Below, piece by piece: positions 6,318 through 11,575 of a DNA stretch of 11,575 nucleotides. The translations under genes were made by a program, and so were the position numbers. Each line of letters begins with the position of its first letter. Within the stretch, counting starts at the first letter, position 1. The stretch comes from DATLEX01 sp035525045 (GTDB lineage Bacteria > Acidobacteriota > Thermoanaerobaculia > Gp7-AA8): assembly GCA_035525045.1 (NCBI GenBank), contig DATLEX010000231.1:1-11575 (forward strand), in the 5' to 3' direction. The notes under the pieces are model-generated. The model did not search any database. It saw nothing but the letters and a program-made list of their open reading frames with translations, and was not told where the DNA came from.

Positions 6318-6385
6318 ATTGCGGAGTTTCCGATTCCGGTGAGTTGCGGGACCGTTGCGAACACTGCGCCGCTTTTGCATAGGGA

Positions 6386-8545
6386 ATGGCCCCTCGACGT
6401 CCTTTGCAGGATCAGAACGCCCCCTGGGTGGTCCTGGCGAGCTTTCTCGTGCTGACGGCGCTGGCCGCCGGGTACGTGTGGCAGAGCTCTCAGGCCGCCG
6501 ACCGCTCGGCCTTCGAGCAGGAGGCGCGGGCCACGCTCGACGACATCCGTTTCCGCATCGACACCTACGTGAACGTGCTTCGGGCGGCAGGCGGCCTCTT
6601 CGCCGCGGGGGAGAACGTCACGCGCGACCAGTTCCGCGCCTACGTGCAGGCGCTGGACGTCCAGCGGCGGCACCCCGGCATCCAGGGCATCGGTTTGTCG
6701 TTGCGCATCCGGCCGCAGCATGTCGCGGCGGTGACGTCCGATCTGCGGCTGAACGACTTTCCCGACTTTCGCGTCTGGCCGGAAGGAGCGCGGGAGGAGC
6801 ACCACGCCATCGTGCTCATCGAGCCGCTGGACCGGAGGAATCGCACCGCCATCGGCTACGACATGTTCACCAATCCCGTCCGGCGGGAGGCGATGACCCG
6901 GGCGCAGGACACGGGCGAAGCGGCGGCGTCGGCTCCGGTCCGCCTCGTCCAGGAGCTCGAGCGGGGGGATCAGCAGCGCGGTTTCCTGATCTACGTGCCG
7001 GTCTATACGAGTCGCGGCGTCCCGGGCACGGTGGCCGAGCGGAGGGAGAGGCTGTACGGGTTCGTGTACGCGCCGTTCCGGGCCGACGACCTGTTCAGGG
7101 CCATCTTCGACGAGCGGTCGCCGGGAGTGGCACTCAGCGTCGCGGACGGGGAGAATCAGCTTTACGAATCGAGGAGGCTTCCGCCCGATTCGCCCCTCTA
7201 CGAGATGACCGAGCCCCTCGACGTGGCCGGCCGGGAGTGGAGCGTGCACATCGTCTCCCCGAGACTGAAGGCGGGAGGCTCGGTCGCGGTGACGCTGGCC
7301 ACCGTGCTCGGCGGCGTGGTGATCTCCTTGCTCCTCTTCGCGCTGCTCCGGATGCAGCTCCTGGCGCGGGGGCGGGCCGAAGAAGTGGCGGACGCGCTGC
7401 GCGAGTCGGAGGCCGAGCTGCAGGCGGCCAACCGGGCCAAGGACGAGTTCCTGGCCACGCTCTCTCACGAGATGCGCACGCCGATGACGGCGATCCTCGG
7501 ATGGTCGAAGCTCCTCGGCGAGAATCTCGACGACGAGTCGCGCGCCGCCGCGGTCGATGCCATTCAGAATAGCAGCCTGGCCCAGGCGCAGCTCATCGAT
7601 GACCTGCTCGACGTCTCGCGCATCACGGCGGGCAAGATGAAGATCGAGCCGGTGCCGCTCGAGCTCGGGCCGATCGTCTCGGCCGCCGCGGCCGCCATCG
7701 CGCCGGCTGCGGAGGCGATGGGCGTGACGGTCAACGTCGAGGTGCCGCCGGCGACCGTCACGGTCAACGGCGATCCGGCGAGACTGCAGCAGATCGTCTG
7801 GAATCTTCTCTCGAACGCGGTCAAGTTCACCACCACGGGCGGCAGCGTGAGCGTTGGCCTTCACGCCGCGGATGGGGAGGCCGTCCTCGACGTCACCGAC
7901 ACCGGGCAGGGGATCGAGCCCGCGTTCCTCCCTCACGTCTTCGAGCGTTTCCGTCAGGCCGACAGCTCCACCACCCGGGCCTACACCGGCCTCGGCCTGG
8001 GGCTGGCCATCGTCCGCCATCTGGCCGAACTGCATCGAGGCTCGGTTGCCGCCCACAGCGAGGGAGCCGGTAAGGGATCTCGGTTCACCGTGCGCCTGCC
8101 GCTTCTCCAGGCCAGTACGCCGATGCCCGATCCGGCGAGGGGCGATGCGGCCGAGCCGGCCAACGTCCTTCGCGGCGTGCGCGTGCTGGTGGTGGACGAC
8201 GAAGAAGACGTGCGGAGCTTCGCCGCGGCGGCCTTCCAGATGGGCGGTGCGGAGGTGCGCAGCGCCGGCTCGGTGGAGGAGGCGCTGGAGACGTTCCGGG
8301 AGTGGCAACCCGACACAGTGGTCACCGACATCGGGATGCCGGGCCGGGACGGCTTCGAGCTGATCCGCCTCATCCGGCAGCAGAGCGCCGTTCCGGTCGT
8401 GGCGCTCACCGCCTATGCGCGGGAAGAGGACCGGGTCCGCGCGGAGCAGGCGGGGTTCGACGCCTTCATCTCCAAGCCGGTCGATCCGGCGGAGCTGCGC
8501 GGCGCGGTGGCGGCGGTGCTGAGCGCCTCGAAGATCAGCGCGTGA
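6386..8545 (+). CDS. CHASE-domain hybrid sensor histidine kinase with C-terminal receiver (719 aa)
   Basis: Domain order: membrane helix about 12-31; extracytoplasmic CHASE domain about 75-260 (HPGIQGIGLSLRI, DQQRGFLIYVPVYTSRGVP); second membrane helix about 300-322; short coiled linker; HisKA with FLATLSHEMRTPMTAILGW and phospho-acceptor His361; HATPase with WNLLSNAVKFT (N box), DTGQGI (G1), FERFRQAD (F box) and GLGLGLAIV (G2); and receiver about 598-719 with Asp604/Asp605, phospho-acceptor Asp648 in VTDIGMPG and Lys697 in SKPVD. All catalytic motifs are intact. CHASE domains sense small extracellular ligands such as cytokinin-like or peptide signals; the ligand here is unknown. No DNA-binding output exists, so the receiver either passes phosphate on or regulates the kinase. 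A TAG at 6380 blocks any longer start; AGGGA directly abuts the ATG, an awkward ribosome site. It is divergent from the deacetylase, and the downstream operon is 86 bases away. Confidence 0.93.
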   Translation: MAPRRPLQDQNAPWVVLASFLVLTALAAGYVWQSSQAADRSAFEQEARATLDDIRFRIDTYVNVLRAAGGLFAAGENVTRDQFRAYVQALDVQRRHPGIQGIGLSLRIRPQHVAAVTSDLRLNDFPDFRVWPEGAREEHHAIVLIEPLDRRNRTAIGYDMFTNPVRREAMTRAQDTGEAAASAPVRLVQELERGDQQRGFLIYVPVYTSRGVPGTVAERRERLYGFVYAPFRADDLFRAIFDERSPGVALSVADGENQLYESRRLPPDSPLYEMTEPLDVAGREWSVHIVSPRLKAGGSVAVTLATVLGGVVISLLLFALLRMQLLARGRAEEVADALRESEAELQAANRAKDEFLATLSHEMRTPMTAILGWSKLLGENLDDESRAAAVDAIQNSSLAQAQLIDDLLDVSRITAGKMKIEPVPLELGPIVSAAAAAIAPAAEAMGVTVNVEVPPATVTVNGDPARLQQIVWNLLSNAVKFTTTGGSVSVGLHAADGEAVLDVTDTGQGIEPAFLPHVFERFRQADSSTTRAYTGLGLGLAIVRHLAELHRGSVAAHSEGAGKGSRFTVRLPLLQASTPMPDPARGDAAEPANVLRGVRVLVVDDEEDVRSFAAAAFQMGGAEVRSAGSVEEALETFREWQPDTVVTDIGMPGRDGFELIRLIRQQSAVPVVALTAYAREEDRVRAEQAGFDAFISKPVDPAELRGAVAAVLSASKISA

Positions 8546-8592
8546 AGCGCCGGAAGGAAAAACTGGGGAGGGCCATCCTCGACCCGATGGCA

Positions 8593-8609
8593 GCTTTGTT
8601 GCACAAAGC
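8593..8609. promoter_or_regulatory. Perfect 7-bp palindrome before the membrane-protein/regulator genes
   Basis: GCTTTGT at 8593-8599 and ACAAAGC at 8603-8609 form a perfect inverted repeat around TGC, 22 bases before the chosen start codon of the next gene. It is AT-richer than its flanks and lies in the only gap (8546-8631) before a run that encodes a winged-helix regulator. It is a candidate operator for that regulator. No confident promoter boxes were seen beside it. Confidence 0.45.
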
Positions 8610-8631
8610 GCTTCATGAGAGAATGCGTACG

Positions 8632-9225
8632 ATGACCTCCCAGGCCCCCCATCCCATCCACCAGCGCGCCCTCGACGACCTCCGCTTCATCCGGTCGGCG
8701 GTCGAGAGCGCCGGTGCCTTCACCGCCGTCTCCGGCCTCGGCGGGATCGCCATGGGCGTGGTGGGGCTGGCCGCCGCCGCGGTCGCCGCGCCGCTGACAG
8801 AGGACCCACATCGATGGCTGACCGTCTGGATCTCCGCGGCAACGATCGCCGCCACGATCGGCCTTCTGGCCATGGTGCGGAAGAGCCGCCGCGGCGGCTC
8901 GTCGCTCGTCTCCGCGCCGGCCCGCCGTTTCGCGCTCGCATTCCTCCCCGCCCTCGGCGCGGCGGCCATGCTGACCACGGCGCTGGTCAGCCGCGGTCTC
9001 TTCGAGCTTCTCCCGCCGCTCTGGCTTCTTCTCTACGGCGTCGCGGTCTCGGCCGGCGGCGCGCTCTCCGTACGCGTCGTTCCGTTCATGGGCATCGCGC
9101 TGCTGGCCATCGGGCTGGCCGCGCTCTTCGTTCCGTTCCAGGCCGGCAATCTGCTGCTCGGACTCGGATTCGGCGTCGTGCACGTCGCCGGCGGCGTGGT
9201 GATCCTGCGGAGGTACGGTGGCTAG
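8632..9225 (+). CDS. Predicted six-helix membrane protein paired with a winged-helix regulator (197 aa)
   Basis: About six hydrophobic helices are visible: residues 32-56 (GLGGIAMGVVGLAAAAVAA), 62-82, 102-122, 128-148, 150-167 and 170-190. They follow a soluble N-terminus HQRALDDLRFIRSAVESAGA. The polar loop around 83-100 is Arg/Ser-rich. I do not recognise a named enzyme family; no catalytic motif stands out. Start candidates in frame are 8587, 8623 and 8632. I chose ATG 8632 because the purine stretch GAGAGA at 8617-8622 is at a workable distance only for that codon, while 8623 would add three residues. The stop overlaps the regulator's GTG start by 8 bases, so the two are almost certainly co-translated. 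Such pairs often mean that the regulator answers to a membrane or lipid state, but here that is inference. Confidence 0.75.
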   Translation: MTSQAPHPIHQRALDDLRFIRSAVESAGAFTAVSGLGGIAMGVVGLAAAAVAAPLTEDPHRWLTVWISAATIAATIGLLAMVRKSRRGGSSLVSAPARRFALAFLPALGAAAMLTTALVSRGLFELLPPLWLLLYGVAVSAGGALSVRVVPFMGIALLAIGLAALFVPFQAGNLLLGLGFGVVHVAGGVVILRRYGG

Positions 9226-9577
9226 GCCGCTCAAGTCGACGCGTCCTGCCGCGGCCCCGAAGCTGCGGGCTCACGCCGGAAGCGCCGCGCACCAGCTCGA
9301 TCGCCTCATCCACGAGCGCCTCCGTCTCGGCATCGTCTCCGCGCTCGCCGTCAACGACGCGCTGAGCTTCACCGATCTCCGTTCCATGCTCGCGACCACC
9401 GACGGCAATCTGAGCGTGCACGCGCGGAAGCTGGAGGAGGCGGGTTACATCCATTGCACGAAATCGTTCGACGGGCGTCTGCCGCGAACGGAGTACAGGC
9501 TCACAGCCTCAGGGCGGAAGGCGCTGGAGCGATATCTCGATCACATGGAGGCGCTGATCCAGGCCATGCGCCGCTGA
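9218..9577 (+). CDS. Winged-helix transcriptional regulator (119 aa, HTH_34/MarR-like)
   Basis: Residues about 24-115 form a compact winged helix. LDRLIHERLRLGIVSALAVN is the first helix, LSFTDLRSMLATTDGNLSVHARKLEEAGYI is the helix-turn-helix, and FDGRLPRTEYRLTASGRKAL is the beta wing followed by the last helix. This matches the small 'winged helix DNA-binding' (PF13601-type) family, relatives of MarR and ArsR. No metal-binding cysteine pair of the ArsR type is seen. The Arg/Ala-rich N-terminus of about 20 residues is probably disordered. Translation starts at GTG 9218, inside the end of the membrane-protein gene, with GGAGG at 9209-9213. It probably represses or activates its own operon, with the palindrome at 8593-8609 as candidate site. 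The effector is unknown. Confidence 0.88.
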   Translation: MARPLKSTRPAAAPKLRAHAGSAAHQLDRLIHERLRLGIVSALAVNDALSFTDLRSMLATTDGNLSVHARKLEEAGYIHCTKSFDGRLPRTEYRLTASGRKALERYLDHMEALIQAMRR

Positions 9578-9587
9578 TTTTTTTACC

Positions 9588-9592
9588 GAGGA
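9588..9592 (+). promoter_or_regulatory. Ribosome-binding site deciding the prenyltransferase start
   Basis: GAGGA lies 5 bases before ATG 9598, just after a T7 run (9578-9584) that follows the regulator stop. It settles the start against longer upstream readings. No stem precedes the T run, so it is not a convincing terminator. Confidence 0.65.
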
Positions 9593-9597
9593 ACTTT

Positions 9598-10296
9598 ATG
9601 ACGCAAAGCACTTTTCATGTGGCGGTCATCATGGACGGAAACGGGCGCTGGGCCACCGAGCGCGGCCTGCCGCGGGCCGCCGGGCATCGGGAGGGAGCAG
9701 AGGCGGTGCGGAGAGCCATCGAGGCCGCCCCTCCGGCCGGCATCGACCTGCTCACGCTCTACGCCTTCTCGTCGGACAACTGGAACAGGCCGGAGGGGGA
9801 GGTGGAAACGCTCATGACACTCTTCCACCGTTTCCTCTCCGCCGAGACGGCGCACTGCGTCGAAGCGGGCGTGCGGGTGAACGTGATCGGACGCCGCGAC
9901 CGCCTCACGCCTTCCCTCGTCGGTCTGGTCGAATCGACCGAAGCGGCGACCGCGGCGGGAAGCCGTCTTCGCCTGAGGCTGGCCATCGATTACTCCTCGC
10001 GCGAGGCGATCGCGCGCGCCACCTGTTCGCGCTGCCCGGAGGGAAACTTCCGCCAGCGGCTCTCCACGGTCATCCACGCCGACAGCACGGTCGAAGACGT
10101 CGATCTCCTCATCCGGACGGGGCGGGAAAAACGCCTCAGCGACTTCCTCCTCTTCGAAGCCGCGTATGCGGAGCTTCACTTCACCGACACGCTCTGGCCC
10201 GATTTCACCGCCGGCGACCTGATGCTGGCCGTCGACGAGTACCGGCGCCGCGACCGCCGCTTCGGCTCGATCGGGGAGGCCGCATGTACGACGTGA
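9598..10296 (+). CDS. UppS-family cis-prenyltransferase, divergent (232 aa)
   Basis: The family adds isopentenyl units in cis to an allylic diphosphate, usually farnesyl diphosphate. Family motifs in order are VIMDGNGRWA with catalytic Asp13, AGHREGAEAVR, YAFSSDNWNRP (about 56-65), LAIDYSSREAI (128-138), DLLIRTGREKRLSDFLLFEA (169-188) and AELHFTDTLWPDF (191-203). Arg173, Glu177, Arg179, Ser181 and Glu192, matching the diphosphate and Mg2+ residues of E. coli UppS, are kept. However, the usual RTGGE is RTGRE here, and SNF is SDF. The protein is about 20 residues shorter than E. coli UppS; much of the loss is between DYSSRE and DLLIRT, where CSRC occurs. GAGGA at 9588-9592 supports ATG 9598; longer frames back to 9454 overlap the regulator gene. 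The start of the next gene overlaps its end by 13 bases. It may be a specialised prenyltransferase rather than the cell-wall UppS; product length cannot be told. Confidence 0.88.
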   Translation: MTQSTFHVAVIMDGNGRWATERGLPRAAGHREGAEAVRRAIEAAPPAGIDLLTLYAFSSDNWNRPEGEVETLMTLFHRFLSAETAHCVEAGVRVNVIGRRDRLTPSLVGLVESTEAATAAGSRLRLRLAIDYSSREAIARATCSRCPEGNFRQRLSTVIHADSTVEDVDLLIRTGREKRLSDFLLFEAAYAELHFTDTLWPDFTAGDLMLAVDEYRRRDRRFGSIGEAACTT

Positions 10297-11399
10297 CGAT
10301 CATCGGCGCCGGCCTGGCCGGCCTCCAGGTGGCGCGGCTTCTGGCGCGCGGCGGCGCGTCGGTGCTGCTGGCCGACGCGCGGCACAGCGTCACCGACTGC
10401 GTCCGGACCACCGGCATCTTCGTCCGGAAGACCTTCGAAGACTTTTCCCACCTCGACCGTTTTCTCGGTCCCCCGATCCGGACGATCGCCGTCCACTCCC
10501 CCGCCGGTCAGACCATCGATCTGGCCAGCGGGCACGACGAGTTCCGCGTCGGAAGGATGAAAGCGCTGTACGAATCGATGCTGCAGCAGGCTGTCGCGGC
10601 CGGCGCTCGATGGTGGCCGGCGACGACGTACCGCGCGCTGCGGCAGCACGAGGTGATCTTTCGCGACGGCCGGTCGGTGAAGACGCGATTCATCGTCGGC
10701 GCCGACGGGGCCCAATCGCGCGTGGCCCGCGACCTCGGTCTCGACGAGAATCACGAATGGATTGCCGGCGTGGAGAACGTCTATCCGAGCGCGTCGCCCT
10801 CCGCTCCACGATTCGACTGCTGGATCGATCCACGCTTCGCGCCGGGGTACCTGGCGTGGATCGTCGACGACGGCGAGGAGATGCACGCCGGCGTGGGCGG
10901 CGATCGAAACCGGTTCGATCCCGCCGCGGCGCTGGCCGCGTTCGAGCGCCGGATGCGTGGAGAAGGACGCATCGTTGCGGCGAACCCTCTGGAGCGGCGC
11001 GGCGGCTTCATCCCGGTGAACGGCGTTCTGCGCCGGATCGCCTGCGAACGGGGACTCCTGGTCGGCGACGCGGCGGGCGCGGTCTCGCCGCTCACGGCAG
11101 GAGGCCTCGACGCCTGCATGCGCCTGTCGGAGCACGCCGCCGCCGTCCTGCTAGGCGCGCTGCAGCACGGCCGCCCGCTCGAGGCCTACGACGGATCGGC
11201 GCTGCGGAGCCGCTTCGCCTCGCGGATCGGCATGCGACGGCTGTTCGATCTCGCTACGCGCTCCCGTCTGGCGATCGAGGCCGGCTTCGCCGCTGCCCGC
11301 ACACCCATCGCCCGCCGTCTCGTACGCCACGTATTCTTCGGCCGCAGCTCCTTCCCCGACGCGCGAACCGCGTCAGTGATCGAGGATGGGGTGGCCTGA
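10284..11399 (+). CDS. Geranylgeranyl-reductase-family FAD-dependent oxidoreductase (371 aa)
   Basis: An N-terminal Rossmann motif DVTIIGAGLAGLQVARLLA (GxGxxG at 8-13) binds the FAD ADP moiety. RFIVGADGAQSRVARDLGL is the DG motif shared with aromatic hydroxylases and geranylgeranyl reductases. GLLVGDAAGAVSPLTAGG is the second FAD motif (GD). FAPGYLAWIVDDGEEMHAGV resembles the YxWxFP signature typical of the geranylgeranyl reductase subgroup. These flavoproteins saturate isoprenoid double bonds, as in archaeal lipids, chlorophyll phytyl chains or menaquinone tails; some relatives are hydroxylases or halogenase-like. The C-terminus about 320-371 is Arg/Ala-rich and amphipathic and may sit on the membrane. 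GGAGG at 10275-10279 precedes ATG 10284, which lies inside the end of the prenyltransferase gene (13-base overlap). That coupling suggests that the substrate is a prenyl chain made by the neighbour; this is inference. Confidence 0.88.
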   Translation: MYDVTIIGAGLAGLQVARLLARGGASVLLADARHSVTDCVRTTGIFVRKTFEDFSHLDRFLGPPIRTIAVHSPAGQTIDLASGHDEFRVGRMKALYESMLQQAVAAGARWWPATTYRALRQHEVIFRDGRSVKTRFIVGADGAQSRVARDLGLDENHEWIAGVENVYPSASPSAPRFDCWIDPRFAPGYLAWIVDDGEEMHAGVGGDRNRFDPAAALAAFERRMRGEGRIVAANPLERRGGFIPVNGVLRRIACERGLLVGDAAGAVSPLTAGGLDACMRLSEHAAAVLLGALQHGRPLEAYDGSALRSRFASRIGMRRLFDLATRSRLAIEAGFAAARTPIARRLVRHVFFGRSSFPDARTASVIEDGVA

Positions 11400-11501
11400 C
11401 CAGGAGCTCCCGCGCCGTCGCCACGTCCTGCTCCGCACGATCCGCTCATCGATGATCAAGCGCCGGAAGGGGAGCGGGAACGAATCGCGTTCTCCCGGCA
11501 G

Positions 11502-11575
11502 ATGACAGCGCTTCGTCGCCTCCTGTCGGGGTTGGCTCTGATCGTGGCCGGCGCCGCGATCGCTCTCCTGCTCTT
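11502..11575 (+). CDS. Start of a membrane-anchored or exported protein (partial, 24 codons)
   Basis: ATG 11502 opens a frame that runs off the window edge: MTALRRLLSGLALIVAGA followed by AIALLL. Two arginines before a hydrophobic stretch make this a signal peptide or N-terminal membrane anchor. It lies 102 bases after the flavoprotein stop on the same strand and may be the next operon member. No strong ribosome site is visible, so the start is tentative. The in-frame sequence upstream back to the flavoprotein stop has no ATG, GTG or TTG start. Function cannot be judged from 24 residues. Confidence 0.5.
   Translation, partial: MTALRRLLSGLALIVAGAAIALLL

Noticed and set aside
6123..6380. N-terminal extension of the deacetylase upstream of its signal peptide
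   Set aside because: The extra residues come from the hexamer repeat region (Gly-Pro-Glu-rich) and would bury the signal peptide.
6029..8308. Minus-strand frame of 759 codons opposite the histidine kinase
   Set aside because: It is the reverse of a gene with every histidine kinase box intact; its own product is Arg/His/Asp-rich without domains.
8545..8557. 13-base match AAGCGCCGGAAGG shared with 11458-11470, possible duplicated regulatory site
   Set aside because: At this GC content a 13-base match built of common words is weak, one copy overlaps a stop codon, and neither has symmetry.
9578..9584. T7 run after the regulator stop as a terminator
   Set aside because: No stem precedes it and the prenyltransferase ribosome site follows at once, so the genes are more likely co-transcribed.
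9583..11135. Long minus-strand frames opposite the prenyltransferase and flavoprotein genes
   Set aside because: They show no domain and oppose two well-recognised enzymes; a high-GC shadow effect.
1..11575. CRISPR array, tRNA or rRNA genes, or riboswitch
   Set aside because: No spaced direct repeats of CRISPR type, no tRNA-like cloverleaf or rRNA core was recognised by eye; a covariance-model scan would be needed to exclude small RNAs.

Overview
The window is high-GC, densely packed bacterial DNA with genes on both strands. It has a signal-peptide PIG-L deacetylase beside an SSS symporter, a CHASE hybrid histidine kinase, and a run of small membrane protein, winged-helix regulator, cis-prenyltransferase and geranylgeranyl-reductase-type flavoprotein. 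This combination suggests an uncultured Acidobacteriota-like Gram-negative chromosome. That placement is inference from protein style and gene neighbourhood, not from a marker gene. Layout: (1) Positions 1 to about 705 are decayed. A frameshifted, 3'-truncated IS91-type transposase remnant runs directly into the 3' half of a frameshifted VOC/glyoxalase gene. A small two-helix membrane protein gene (747-965) follows. (2) Positions 972-1624 (minus strand) hold a VapBC-type toxin-antitoxin pair with an inverted-repeat operator overlapping the antitoxin start. (3) Positions 1668-6122 (minus strand) form an apparent transport and hydrolase operon. It starts with a secreted 830-aa PIG-L deacetylase with extra C-terminal domains. 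After a REP-like hairpin spacer comes an easily missed 37-aa single-helix membrane microprotein, whose stop codon overlaps the start of an SSS sodium:solute symporter. (4) Positions 6123-6385 are a divergent intergenic region holding a strong hairpin and an array of GGGNNC hexamers repeated in inverted orientation. (5) Positions 6386-8545 (plus strand) encode a CHASE-sensor hybrid histidine kinase with a C-terminal receiver. (6) Positions 8632-11575 (plus strand) form a tightly coupled gene run: a six-helix membrane protein, a small winged-helix regulator, a divergent UppS-family prenyltransferase, a geranylgeranyl-reductase-family flavoprotein, and the first 24 codons of another membrane-anchored protein. 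How the genes may work together: the minus-strand operon reads as periplasmic deacylation of an N-acyl (probably amino-sugar) compound followed by Na+-coupled uptake of a product. The plus-strand operon reads as regulated synthesis and flavin-dependent saturation of a prenyl chain. The likeliest under-described elements are the 37-aa microprotein coupled to the symporter and the UppS/reductase pair under its own regulator. No CRISPR array, tRNA or rRNA was recognised.
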